DNA from: Vulcanimicrobiota bacterium
GTDB lineage: Bacteria > Vulcanimicrobiota > Vulcanimicrobiia > Eremiobacterales > Eremiobacteraceae
Length of the DNA stretch: 64,000 bases
Direction of reading: 5' to 3'
Assembly: GCA_019235715.1 (NCBI GenBank)
Contig: JAFAKE010000070.1
Location: 32,436 to 96,435, forward strand
This document shows, one piece after another, positions 35,538-44,874 of the stretch; positions within the stretch are counted from its first letter, which is position 1, and every line of letters starts with the position of its first letter. The translations under genes were made by a program, and so were the position numbers. The notes under the pieces are model-generated. The model was not told the DNA's origin. It searched no databases and saw only the letters and a program-made list of their open reading frames with translations.

Positions 35538-36451
35538 GCGCTCGACGCCACCTTTTGCGCTCGCTCGACGCGCGTCCCCAGCGCGGCATCGCGCGCCTTC
35601 GCAACGTCTTCTTGATACTTGAGCAGACAGCCGATCGTCTCGGACACAGAACGCTCGTCGAGCTGGCTTTTGCCGAGCGTGACCAACGCCGCGGCCCAGT
35701 CAATCGTTTCGGCGACGCCGGGATGCTTGTAGAACGAATCGCTGCGCAGCGTCGCGACCAATGCCGCCGCTTCCAGCGCCAGCCGGTGGCCGACGCCCGG
35801 CACCTTCGATTCGACGATGCGCGCCTCGCGCGCGACATCAGGGTAATCGATCCAATGGTAGAGGCAGCGCCGCTTAAGCGCGTCGTGCACTTCACGCGTC
35901 CGGTTGCTGGTGAGCACGACGAGCGGCGGCGTCTTGGCGCGGAACGTGCCGATCTCGGGCACCGTCACTTGGAAATCGGAAAGCAGCTCGAGCAAAAACG
36001 CTTCGAATTCTTCGTCGGCGCGATCGATCTCGTCGATCAACAGCACCGCCGGCGCGTCGTCGTGCTCTTCGATCGCCTGCAGCAGCGGCCGTTTGATCAA
36101 AAACTCAGGCCCGAAGATCTCGCGCTCGATCTTGGCGCGCTCGCGATCGCCTGCGTGCGCTTCGGCAAGCCGGATGTGCAGGATCTGCTTTGCATAGTTC
36201 CATTCGTACACCGCGTGGTTGACGTCGAGCCCTTCGTAGCACTGCAAGCGTATGAGACGGCGGCCCAAACCGGTGGCGAGCACTTTGGCGACTTCGGTCT
36301 TGCCGACGCCGGCTTCGCCTTCTAAGAAGAGCGGGCGGCCAAGCGTCGCAGCTAAGTAGATAGAGACCGCGAGATTACGGTCGGCGACATAGCGCTGCTG
36401 CGCCAGCATCTCCTGGACGTCATCGATCGATGCGATGGTTCTCACAGACAT
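35534..36451 (-). CDS. coxD: MoxR/CoxD-like AAA ATPase
   Basis: GRPLFLEGEAGVGKTEVAKVLA (Walker A); PAVLLIDEIDRADEEFEAFLLELLSDFQVTVPEIGT (Walker B). Confidence 0.9.
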   Translation of the reverse strand: MSVRTIASIDDVQEMLAQQRYVADRNLAVSIYLAATLGRPLFLEGEAGVGKTEVAKVLATGLGRRLIRLQCYEGLDVNHAVYEWNYAKQILHIRLAEAHAGDRERAKIEREIFGPEFLIKRPLLQAIEEHDDAPAVLLIDEIDRADEEFEAFLLELLSDFQVTVPEIGTFRAKTPPLVVLTSNRTREVHDALKRRCLYHWIDYPDVAREARIVESKVPGVGHRLALEAAALVATLRSDSFYKHPGVAETIDWAAALVTLGKSQLDERSVSETIGCLLKYQEDVAKARDAALGTRVERAQKVASSA

Positions 36452-36512
36452 GTGACATTCGCTCTCAGCTACGAACGTACCCGCGGCAGGGCCGTGTGAG
36501 CGCGGGCGCAAA

Positions 36513-37040
36513 GTGGTGGCCGTGCTTCGTTGGATCGTCGGCGCAATCGTCGCGGTCGCGCTGGTGGTCCTGATCGCTGCGTTCTTCCCAAGCGAAAACG
36601 ACCAGAGTCGCGGCCCGGCGCAAGTCGTCGGCATGACCGCCCCCGGTCTGACCGTGCCGCTCGTGAGCGGCGGCAGTCTCGATCTGGCGACGCTGCGCGG
36701 ACACGATGTGCTGCTGAATCTGTGGGCGAGTTGGTGCGGGCCGTGCCGCCGCGAGATGCCGGCACTGGAAAAACTCGCGCGCGGGCAGACCGGCAGACTG
36801 ATCGTCGTCGCGGTCGATCAGGGAGAAGCGCCGTCGACTGCAGCACTGTTCGCGAAGCGTTTCGGCGTCACGTTTCCGGTGGCGGCCGATGAAGAGCAGC
36901 GTTTGGGAACGCAGTTGCATCTTGCGGGCATGCCGAGCTCGTTCTTCATCGACAAGAGCGGCGTGATCCGCGACGCAGTGGATGGCGAGATGACTTACGA
37001 CGCGATGCTGAGCAAAGCGCAACGCATCGAGAATATGTAG
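36513..37040 (+). CDS. TlpA-like thioredoxin family protein
   Basis: Signal anchor; LLNLWASWCGPCRREMPALEKLA; GMPSSFFIDKSGVIRDAVDGEM. Confidence 0.9.
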   Translation: MVAVLRWIVGAIVAVALVVLIAAFFPSENDQSRGPAQVVGMTAPGLTVPLVSGGSLDLATLRGHDVLLNLWASWCGPCRREMPALEKLARGQTGRLIVVAVDQGEAPSTAALFAKRFGVTFPVAADEEQRLGTQLHLAGMPSSFFIDKSGVIRDAVDGEMTYDAMLSKAQRIENM

Positions 37041-37076
37041 CGCGGTTGCGCTGTAGCGAGGGAACAGGACGAGGGC

Positions 37077-37778
37077 ATGAAGACGACGTCGGAACGCATG
37101 CGTGAGATCGTGACCTGGGTGCTGACACCTGGTATGCGCGCGTTCGCCGTGCTGCTCGCCGGTTTTGCCGTCGCGATCGGCATGCTCGGCGGCGGCTGCT
37201 CGAGCTCGACCACCAATCCAACGCCGCGCCCGAGCTCGAGCGTCAGCCCGACGCCCACACCATCGCCGACGCCGACCGGCGCCACGCCGACTCCGCTGCC
37301 TCAGAACTTCATCTCGATCTCCGTCACGCCGTCGCCCACGTTGGATCCGACATACGGCACGGTGTCAGGCTACGGCGTGCTAGCGTCGCAACCGACGGCA
37401 TCGCCGACATCGACGCCCGCGCCATCGCAGATCATCACATTGCCGGCGAATCAAACCGTCGTGTTCGTGAACTTCGATCGCCTTGCGGCGCACACCGCGT
37501 CGCTTCTAGTTCCGGCCAGCGGCGCAGCGTGCAGCTCGTATCCTTCATCGCCCTGCTTCCCGTCTATCTTCAACAACACGAACGGCACCACCGGATTGCC
37601 CCAAGGCACTGCGATCACGGTGCCGCAGTTCTCGACCGGCACCATCGCCGAATCGGGCGGCCTTCCCGTCTTATCGGCGGTCTATAACACCGGACCGACG
37701 ACCGGGATCTTTTTCTTCGGCGATTTCTTCGGCTACCAATCAAACCCGCCGATCCGCACGGTCATCATCATCCAATAA
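37077..37778 (+). CDS. Secreted degenerate cupredoxin-like protein (paralogue of next gene)
   Basis: Lipobox-like GGGCSSS, P/T/S-rich linker, TYGTVSGYGV...ANQTVVFVNFDRLAAHTASLL...FSTGTI...GIFFFGDFFGYQSNPPIRTVIIIQ. Confidence 0.65.
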   Translation: MKTTSERMREIVTWVLTPGMRAFAVLLAGFAVAIGMLGGGCSSSTTNPTPRPSSSVSPTPTPSPTPTGATPTPLPQNFISISVTPSPTLDPTYGTVSGYGVLASQPTASPTSTPAPSQIITLPANQTVVFVNFDRLAAHTASLLVPASGAACSSYPSSPCFPSIFNNTNGTTGLPQGTAITVPQFSTGTIAESGGLPVLSAVYNTGPTTGIFFFGDFFGYQSNPPIRTVIIIQ

Positions 37779-37934
37779 CTCCGCGCCGCGTTTCATTTAG
37801 CAGAATTTCAGCTTCGCTTTAATTCGCGTTTCATCGCCTCGGCCTAGGATGGCGGTGCGGGTGCGGCGCTGCGCCCTGTCGCCGCCCCGCGCTTGCTCTT
37901 CGCAAAGGCTTTAGGGTGCGCGAAAGGATCTACC

Positions 37935-38522
37935 GTGGTTTTCCAAAGCATGTCACGCGCGGCGCGGTTGGGAGCGGGCTTGGTCACTCTCATCGCCGCG
38001 CTCGCGTTTGCTGCCGGTTGCGGCGGCAGTTCTTATGGCGGCGGTGGTGGTGGAGGCGGCGGCGCGTGCGGCGGCATATACGGCCCGGCGTGCCCGACGC
38101 CGACGCCGGTAGCAGCGGCCGATTGTTCGGTTTCGCCGGCAGGCAATGTGACGATCGATCTCAACTTCGGACTTGCGGCGTGCGTCGACAAGACGTACGG
38201 CAGCGTGCTCGGTTTCTCCACCGACAACACGCATTCGCAGATCATCAAGATCGCCGCAGGTTCAACGGTGACGTTCATGGCGACCGCGCAAGGGCCGCAC
38301 ACCGCGGATGAGCTTGGCTCCGGCGGCTTCCCGGCCAACGACACCAATCCCGCGACCGCGTCGGCCGCGGGCACCGACATCAGCGCGGCCAACTTCAGCA
38401 CCGGCACGCTGAACAACGGCCAGTCGTCAGCGATCTACAACGCCGCCGTCGTCGGCATCTACTACTTCGGCTGTCACTTCCACTACGGCAGCGGCATGCG
38501 CACGGTGCTCATCGTCCACTAG
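37935..38522 (+). CDS. Cupredoxin-like lipoprotein with type-1 Cu motif
   Basis: LAFAAGCGGS lipobox; GPHTADEL; YYFGCHFHYGSGMRTVLIV (C-x2-H-x4-M). Confidence 0.72.
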   Translation: MVFQSMSRAARLGAGLVTLIAALAFAAGCGGSSYGGGGGGGGGACGGIYGPACPTPTPVAAADCSVSPAGNVTIDLNFGLAACVDKTYGSVLGFSTDNTHSQIIKIAAGSTVTFMATAQGPHTADELGSGGFPANDTNPATASAAGTDISAANFSTGTLNNGQSSAIYNAAVVGIYYFGCHFHYGSGMRTVLIVH

Positions 38523-38904
38523 CGCTGGCGCTCGGTGCGGCGGCCGAGAGATAGATCACGACTTGGCCGCCGCTGACCTCTAGATGCACGGTGCGAGTGC
38601 GACTGTCGAACAGGGCGAAGGTCGCCTCGCGCCGTTTCTCGTTCACGGCGGATTGCGTCTGCGGCGGCAGCTGCGTCTGGTACCAGCCGCGCACTTTGTC
38701 GAATGAATCGCGCGTCGTGTAGATCGCAAGCATCTGACCGGCGTTCTTCGCATTCTGTTTTGGCGAAAGTCCGACTTGCGTCGCCTGCGGATAAATGGGG
38801 AGCGCCGCTTCCGTTCGATCGCTGCTCTCATGTTTGGCGCACGCGCTTAACGCCGATGCGATGATGAACGCGACGACGAGCGATGCAACCCGGCGTTGGG
38901 TCAA
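38509..38904 (-). CDS. Hypothetical lipoprotein
   Basis: TTG start overlapping Mrp stop; SLVVAFIIASALSACAKHESS lipobox. Confidence 0.5.
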   Translation of the reverse strand: MTQRRVASLVVAFIIASALSACAKHESSDRTEAALPIYPQATQVGLSPKQNAKNAGQMLAIYTTRDSFDKVRGWYQTQLPPQTQSAVNEKRREATFALFDSRTRTVHLEVSGGQVVIYLSAAAPSASASGR

Positions 38905-39935
38905 CGGCTCGCCGGCGTTCCGGCTGCCAGTGCCGGCAGCACTTTGATGAAGTTCTCTGCGAGCGCGTCGTAGTCGGGCGACGCGTAGTCTTCGATCTTG
39001 CCCTCGTCGCACAGCGCTGCCAGCACGGGGTCGATCGGCAGCTGCGCGAGTAGCGGCGCGCCGCTTTCAACGACGAGCTCGACGCCTTTGCTCGGTCCGA
39101 ATGGTTCTGTGCGCTGCCCGCTCGAGTCGACGAAATATGACATGTTCTCGACTAACCCGATGACTTTCGAGTTGAGCTGCTGCACGAGCTTGATCGCCTT
39201 GCTGACGATCATGGTCGCAAGGCCCTGCGGCGTGCTCACCAGCACCGTGCCGTCCACAGGCAGCGCTTGCAACACCGTCAGCGGCGCATCCGAGGTACCT
39301 GGCGGAAGATCGATCAAAAGATAATCGAGCTTTCCCCATTCCAGGTCGCCGTAAAATTGTTTGATCGCGCTTGAAACCATCGGCCCGCGCCAAATGACCG
39401 CCTGATTCTCGTTATCTAAGAGGAAGTTCATCGACATCAACGGGATGCCGGTGCGCGTCACAGGCGGATGCGGCTTGCCGTCCGCGCCTTGGTGCAGGCG
39501 CGCGGTGACGCCAAACAGCTTGGCTTGGCTCGGCCCTGTGATGTCCGCGTCGAGAATGCCGACGCTGCGTCCCCGCCGGCGCAGCGCGACCGCGAGCAGT
39601 GCGGTGACTGTCGATTTTCCGACGCCGCCTTTGCCTGACATCACGGCGACGACGTGTTCGACGCCCGGCTTGCGCTGACGCTCCATCGGCGGCGCAGAGG
39701 GCCCTGCCGGTTTGCGCCGCGCCGGCGGCACCGTTCCGTCGGCGATGAAGCGTTCGAGATCGGCCATGAGCGCGTCGAGGTCGAGACGATGTACGGCCGC
39801 GCCCCCGCGAATGCTTTCGCGCGTGGAGACGTGGCAGCCCGCGCAGGGCAACCCGTGCGCGGCGAACACCGCGTCGGCGCCTTTATGCGTCTCGACGACT
39901 TCGCGGATCAGCGTGTCCGGAGAAAGAGAAGGCAT
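38901..39935 (-). CDS. mrp: Mrp/NBP35 family ATPase with N-terminal DUF1858 domain
   Basis: N-term LIREVVETHKGADAVFAAHGLPCAGCHVSTRESI; AVMSGKGGVGKSTVTALLAVAL; DADITGPSQAKLFG; LIDLPPGTSDAPLTVLQ. Confidence 0.9.
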   Translation of the reverse strand: MPSLSPDTLIREVVETHKGADAVFAAHGLPCAGCHVSTRESIRGGAAVHRLDLDALMADLERFIADGTVPPARRKPAGPSAPPMERQRKPGVEHVVAVMSGKGGVGKSTVTALLAVALRRRGRSVGILDADITGPSQAKLFGVTARLHQGADGKPHPPVTRTGIPLMSMNFLLDNENQAVIWRGPMVSSAIKQFYGDLEWGKLDYLLIDLPPGTSDAPLTVLQALPVDGTVLVSTPQGLATMIVSKAIKLVQQLNSKVIGLVENMSYFVDSSGQRTEPFGPSKGVELVVESGAPLLAQLPIDPVLAALCDEGKIEDYASPDYDALAENFIKVLPALAAGTPASR

Positions 39936-39939
39936 CGTC

Positions 39940-40716
39940 TTATCGTTCGACAGCAGCGCGCCGGGAATCTTCTGGTCGCAGCAGTGCGGACGCGTCGCGG
40001 ATGCGGCTTTCGCACGCGTGCCCGCGACTGTAGTAGAAGTGCGCGCCACCGGCATTGTCGAGCGCGATGATCGAGCTCGACACGGTGCCGAAACCCTCGG
40101 CCGGCCGGTGCACGCACAGCCCGACATCGCGTTCTCCCGATCCATCGGCCGCGTGATCGGAAAGCAGCATGTGGAGGCGCTCGACAAGCTGCGGCAGCGG
40201 CACGTCGATGTCGAGCGCGTGCGCGAGTTCGGTCGCGCGGCGCGCCTTCGGATGGTTCGTGTCATCCATCTTCCAGTTGGTCACGACGTGCAAGCCGTCG
40301 CTGATGGGTTGGAGGTTCAATCCGTCGTCGCCGGCTGTAGCGGCGAAACCGCCCGTGCGATCGAGCGCCACCAAGACGAACGGATTGTACGACTGAGAGT
40401 CGAGCGCGCGCACAGCCTGTTCGATCGCCGGCGGCGAATCAAGGCGCGCGAGTTCAAGCACGAGTGTGCCGCGCGATTTCTTCGTCGGATCGTGCGCGCC
40501 CGCGGCGCGACGGTTGGTTAGCGCGACGATGGTGCCGCGCTCGCTCAGCGCGAGCCACGTGCCGCCGGCGACTTCATCGCGACCGCCGACGATGAGCGGA
40601 TCTTCGTTCAAACGCAGCGGATCGCTCGATGGCCGCTCCTCGAACTCGTCGCGATTCGCCGCGACGATAAGCGGATATTCGGGATGCCGGTTCTTCCAGA
40701 TGAGCAGCGTGCACAC
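39940..40716 (-). CDS. NRDE family protein
   Basis: GTG start; VCTLLIWKNRHPEYPLIVAANRDEFEERPS...GGTWLALSERGTIVALTNRRAAGAHDP. Confidence 0.88.
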   Translation of the reverse strand: MCTLLIWKNRHPEYPLIVAANRDEFEERPSSDPLRLNEDPLIVGGRDEVAGGTWLALSERGTIVALTNRRAAGAHDPTKKSRGTLVLELARLDSPPAIEQAVRALDSQSYNPFVLVALDRTGGFAATAGDDGLNLQPISDGLHVVTNWKMDDTNHPKARRATELAHALDIDVPLPQLVERLHMLLSDHAADGSGERDVGLCVHRPAEGFGTVSSSIIALDNAGGAHFYYSRGHACESRIRDASALLRPEDSRRAAVER

Positions 40717-40795
40717 GATGCTGGCTTCGGTCCGCAAGGAGCGACTTTCCCGCTCGCGAACCCGACAAGACTTCATCCCGCAAGGAGCGAGCTTC

Positions 40796-42094
40796 ATGCA
40801 TCGTCGCTACATCATCGCGCTGACGCTGGCCTTGATCGCGGCCGGCTGTTCGCAGCAATCCTCGCAGACCTCGAGTTCGACATCGACGTCCGCGTCGTCG
40901 GCTGCCACGAGCGCGGCTGCGACGAGCGGAACGACGAGCAACGCAGCCGGCGGCACAGTGATCAAGATCGGCGTCGATCTGCCGGTGTCGGGCGCGGATG
41001 CGTCGATCGGCGTGCCGACGCAATACGGCGCGCAGCTGGCCGTCAAGCAGGCGAACGAGAAGCATCTCGTGCCGGGTTTCACGTTCGAAGCGGACGTGCT
41101 CGACGATGCAGTCAACGGCGTGCACGATCCCGCGCAGGGCGCCAAGAACATCCAATCGTTCGGCGCGGATCCTGCGGTGCTGGGCGTCGTGGGACCGTTC
41201 AACAGCAACGTCGCGCGCGCGGAGATCCCGCTGTCGAACAGTTTACAGCTCGCACTGATCAGCCCATCGAACACGAATCCAACGCTGACCAAAGGTCCCG
41301 ATGCGGTCGCGATGCGTAAAGATCATCCGGATCAAATCGCCTATTTCCGCGTGTGCACGACCGATGACATCCAAGGCCCTGCCGGCGCGGCCTACGAGTA
41401 CACGAAGCTGCACGTGAAAAACGCGTACGTCGTCGACGACAATGAGACGTATGGCAAGGGCGTGGCCGATCAATGGGAAGGTGCCTTCAAGAAGCTCGGC
41501 GGCACGTCGCTGGGCCACGATCACATCACGAAGGGGCAACAAGATTTTCACGCGTTGCTGACGCGCATCGCCAACACGCATCCCGACATCGTGTTCTTTG
41601 GCGGCAATTCGTCGACAGGCGGCGGGTTGATCCGCAAGCAGATGCCCGATGCCGGACTTGGCAGCGTCATCTACGCCGGCGCCGATGGCATCAGCGACAA
41701 TCAGTTCCTCCAAGATGCCGGCTCGACCGCCGACAACGTGTACGTGACCGTCGCGTCGGTGAACGCGGCGAAGCTGCCCGCCGCGGCGCAATTTCTCAAA
41801 GACTATCAAGCCGAATACAATCAGCCGGTCGGCCCGTACTCAGCGAATGCGTACACCGCGGCGATGGTGATGATCCGCGCGATCGGTGAAGCCGTTAAGG
41901 CAAATGGCGGCAAGGCGCCAACCCGCGAGCAAGTGCTCGCGCAGCTGCGCATGACCAAAGACTTTCCCAGCGTGATCGGCACGTTTTCGTTCGACGCGAA
42001 CGGCGACACCACCAATCGCATCATCTCGATCTACGAGGCGGTCAAAGGCAAATGGGTCTTTGTGACCCAGCAGAATTTCGCAGGCTCGCCCTAA
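40796..42094 (+). CDS. livK: Branched-chain amino acid-type ABC transporter substrate-binding lipoprotein
   Basis: LIAAGCSQQ lipobox; VIKIGVDLPVSGADASIGVPTQYGAQLAVKQANE...DGISDNQFLQDAG; precedes livHMGF. Confidence 0.92.
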   Translation: MHRRYIIALTLALIAAGCSQQSSQTSSSTSTSASSAATSAAATSGTTSNAAGGTVIKIGVDLPVSGADASIGVPTQYGAQLAVKQANEKHLVPGFTFEADVLDDAVNGVHDPAQGAKNIQSFGADPAVLGVVGPFNSNVARAEIPLSNSLQLALISPSNTNPTLTKGPDAVAMRKDHPDQIAYFRVCTTDDIQGPAGAAYEYTKLHVKNAYVVDDNETYGKGVADQWEGAFKKLGGTSLGHDHITKGQQDFHALLTRIANTHPDIVFFGGNSSTGGGLIRKQMPDAGLGSVIYAGADGISDNQFLQDAGSTADNVYVTVASVNAAKLPAAAQFLKDYQAEYNQPVGPYSANAYTAAMVMIRAIGEAVKANGGKAPTREQVLAQLRMTKDFPSVIGTFSFDANGDTTNRIISIYEAVKGKWVFVTQQNFAGSP

Positions 42095-42106
42095 GCCTCG
42101 CGCCGC

Positions 42107-43027
42107 GTGGCGATCTTCCTCCAGCAGCTGATCAACGGCATAGCCCAAGGTGGGATGTACGCGCTCATCGCCTTGGGTTACACGATGGTCTACGGCATCG
42201 TCGAGCTGATCAATTTCGCGCACGGCGACGTCTTCACGCTCGGTTCTTTTTTGTGCATCGCGATCTTAGCATTGCTCGGCGTGTCTGCGAGCGGGCAGAT
42301 CATCGCGGGCTGGCAAGGCGCTCTCATCGCCTTGCTGGTGGTCGTGCTGGCTGCGCTGCTCTGCGGCGTCATCGGCGTGTTGATCGAGCGCTTCGCGTAT
42401 CGGCGCCTGCGCAATGCGCCGCGCTTAGCGCCGCTCATCACGGCGATCGGCGTCTCCTTTTTGCTGCAGGGCGTCATGCGCAACTGGAAGGGGCCCTCGG
42501 AGATCTCATTCCCGCAGTTCTTGCCCAACCCGACATTCGCGTTCGGCGGCGTGCACATCGACCTGCGCGAGCTGCTGGTCGTCATCGTCAGCATCCTCAT
42601 GATGGTCGCGCTGCAGTTCTTCATCTACAATACGAAGCTCGGCAAGGCGATGCGCGCGAGCGCCCAGGATCGGGACGCCGCCTCGCTGATGGGCATCAAC
42701 GTCAACACGACCATCGCGTGGACGTTCTTCATCGGCTCAGCGCTCGCCGGCGTCGCAGGCTTCATCTCGGGCATGTACTTCGGCACGACGATGTTCACCA
42801 ACGGCTATCAAGCCGGATTAAAGGCGTTCACCGCGGCGGTGCTGGGCGGCATCGGCAACATCGCAGGCGCCATGCTCGGCGGCTTCCTCATCGGCATCGT
42901 CGAGGCGATGACCGCGCAGTACATCTCCGACCAGTGGACCAACGTCGTCGTCTTTTCGATTCTCGTGCTCATCTTGGTGCTGCGACCGAGCGGGCTGCTC
43001 GGCGAGCAGCTGCCGGAGAAAGTGTAA
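42107..43027 (+). CDS. livH: LIV-type ABC transporter permease LivH
   Basis: FLQQLINGIAQGGMYALIALGYTMVYGIVELINFAHGDVFTLGSF. Confidence 0.95.
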   Translation: MAIFLQQLINGIAQGGMYALIALGYTMVYGIVELINFAHGDVFTLGSFLCIAILALLGVSASGQIIAGWQGALIALLVVVLAALLCGVIGVLIERFAYRRLRNAPRLAPLITAIGVSFLLQGVMRNWKGPSEISFPQFLPNPTFAFGGVHIDLRELLVVIVSILMMVALQFFIYNTKLGKAMRASAQDRDAASLMGINVNTTIAWTFFIGSALAGVAGFISGMYFGTTMFTNGYQAGLKAFTAAVLGGIGNIAGAMLGGFLIGIVEAMTAQYISDQWTNVVVFSILVLILVLRPSGLLGEQLPEKV

Positions 43028-44110
43028 GTGGACGCGCGCGTGCGCCTGCCGCTGGGTCTCGGCGAGGTGGCCGTGTGGCAAGCATTGGGCTTGCTCGCGA
43101 TCGTCGCGCTGTTCGCGCTCTATCCCGTTATCGATCGCAACATCGGACACGTCTCCGCGGTCGCCGACGCCGGATATTTCCTCTTGTTGGTTTTCGGTTT
43201 GAACATCGTCGTGGGCTTTGCGGGGCTGCTCGATCTTGGCTATGCCGCATTTTTCGCGATCGGCGCCTACACGTATGCTATGGTCGCCTCCACGCAGTTC
43301 AACCTGCATTTGAATTTCTGGCCGATGCTGATCGGCAGCGCGTGCGTCGCGGCGCTGTTCGGCGTCATCCTCGGCTTCCCAACCCTGCGCCTGCGCGGCG
43401 ATTATCTGGCGATCGTCACGCTCGGCTTCGGCGAGATCGTGCCCCAGGTGTTCTTGAATCTGGACAAATACACCGGCGGCCCGAACGGCATCTCGAACGT
43501 CGACCAGCCCGTGTTCTTCGGTCACGCGTTCGGCTTCAATCCCGTACCTTACTATTATCTCTATCTCGTGGTCGCGCTCATCTCGCTGGTGCTGCTCAAC
43601 AATCTTCGGCGCTCGCGGCTTGGGCGCGCGTGGATGGCGATCCGCGAAGACGAGCTCGCGGCCACGCACATGGGCGTCAATCCCGTGACGACGAAACTGC
43701 TCGCCTTTGCGATGGGCGCGTCGTTCGCGGGCTTGGCTGGATGCATCTACGCAGCCAAGCTCACGCTCATCAGTCCTGACGAATTCAACTTCTCCGTGTC
43801 CGTGACGATCCTGTCAGCGATCGTGCTGGGCGGTATGGGCAGCCTGCTCGGCGCGTTCATCGGCGGGCTGCTGCTCGCGCTCCTCAATTTCATGGTTCTG
43901 CCGCAGGTGACGAACTGGACGCACGCGCTTGGGACCGCACTGCACAACGAAGCGATACAAAACGCGGATCTGCACTACATCATCTACGGTCTGATCCTGG
44001 TGCTCGTGATGCTGTTCAGACCGGAAGGCTTGATCTCCAACGCATCGCGGCGCGCTGAGTTGCATCACGGACAGCCGGCGACGTCGGCAGCCGCGGCAGG
44101 CGTCGAATGA
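43028..44110 (+). CDS. livM: LIV-type ABC transporter permease LivM
   Basis: ILVVGFAGLLDLGYAAFFAIGAYTYA; RLRGDYLAIVTLGFGEIV; LRRSRLGRAWMAIREDELAATHMGVN. Confidence 0.93.
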   Translation: MDARVRLPLGLGEVAVWQALGLLAIVALFALYPVIDRNIGHVSAVADAGYFLLLVFGLNIVVGFAGLLDLGYAAFFAIGAYTYAMVASTQFNLHLNFWPMLIGSACVAALFGVILGFPTLRLRGDYLAIVTLGFGEIVPQVFLNLDKYTGGPNGISNVDQPVFFGHAFGFNPVPYYYLYLVVALISLVLLNNLRRSRLGRAWMAIREDELAATHMGVNPVTTKLLAFAMGASFAGLAGCIYAAKLTLISPDEFNFSVSVTILSAIVLGGMGSLLGAFIGGLLLALLNFMVLPQVTNWTHALGTALHNEAIQNADLHYIIYGLILVLVMLFRPEGLISNASRRAELHHGQPATSAAAAGVE

Positions 44111-44874
44111 GCGCGCCGCTGCTCGCGATCGAGGGTTTGACCAAGCGCTTCGGCGGCCTGACGGCAGTGAAAGAGCTCACCATGCACGTCGAGGCCGGCT
44201 CGATCTCCAGCCTGATCGGCCCGAACGGCGCCGGCAAGTCGACGGTTTTCAACGTCATCACCGGCATCTATGTGCCGACTGCGGGCGACATCAAGCTTGG
44301 CGGCGCGTCGATCGTCGGGCGCAAGCCGCATCAGGTCGCGGCAGCCGGTATCATGCGCACGTTTCAGAACATCCGCTTGTTCGCGTTCATGACCGTGCTC
44401 GAAAATGTCATGGTCGGCGAGCAGACGCGCATGCACGCCACGCCGTTGGACAGCGCCCTGCGCACGCCGCGCGCGCAGCGCGAGGAGCGCGCAGTAAGCG
44501 AACGCGCGCTGGAGCTGCTCGATTTCGTCGGGTTGAGCGCACAATCGGAACAGTGGGCGCGCAATCTGCCGTACGGCATGCAGCGGCGCTTGGAGATCGC
44601 CCGTGCGCTGGCGCCAAATCCGCGCGTGCTGTTGTTGGACGAGCCGGCGGCCGGCGCGAATCCAGTCGAAAAGCGCGAGCTGATGGCGTTGGTGCGCGCG
44701 ATCCGCGATCGCGGCGTCACCGTCGTGCTTATCGAGCACGATATGAAACTGGTCATGGGCATTTCCGATCGGGTGACGGTGCTCGACTATGGCGAGAAGA
44801 TCAGCGAAGGCGATCCTCAGAGCGTGCGCCGCGATCCGCGCGTGATCGAGGCATATCTCGGCAAAGGCGCATGA
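44107..44874 (+). CDS. livG: LIV-type ABC transporter ATP-binding protein LivG
   Basis: GLTKRFGGLTAVKELTMHVEAGSISSLIGPNGAGKSTVFNVITG; LLDEPAAGANPVEKRELM. Confidence 0.94.
   Translation: MSAPLLAIEGLTKRFGGLTAVKELTMHVEAGSISSLIGPNGAGKSTVFNVITGIYVPTAGDIKLGGASIVGRKPHQVAAAGIMRTFQNIRLFAFMTVLENVMVGEQTRMHATPLDSALRTPRAQREERAVSERALELLDFVGLSAQSEQWARNLPYGMQRRLEIARALAPNPRVLLLDEPAAGANPVEKRELMALVRAIRDRGVTVVLIEHDMKLVMGISDRVTVLDYGEKISEGDPQSVRRDPRVIEAYLGKGA

Noticed and set aside
38033-38080. G-rich tract (GGCGGCGGTGGTGGTGGAGGCGGCGGC) as a G-quadruplex regulator
   Set aside because: Explained by a poly-Gly linker following the lipobox of the cupredoxin-like lipoprotein
42052-43779. 575-aa plus-strand ORF overlapping livH/livM
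   Set aside because: Arg/Ala/His-rich shifted-frame translation typical of high-GC DNA; livH and livM frames are unequivocal
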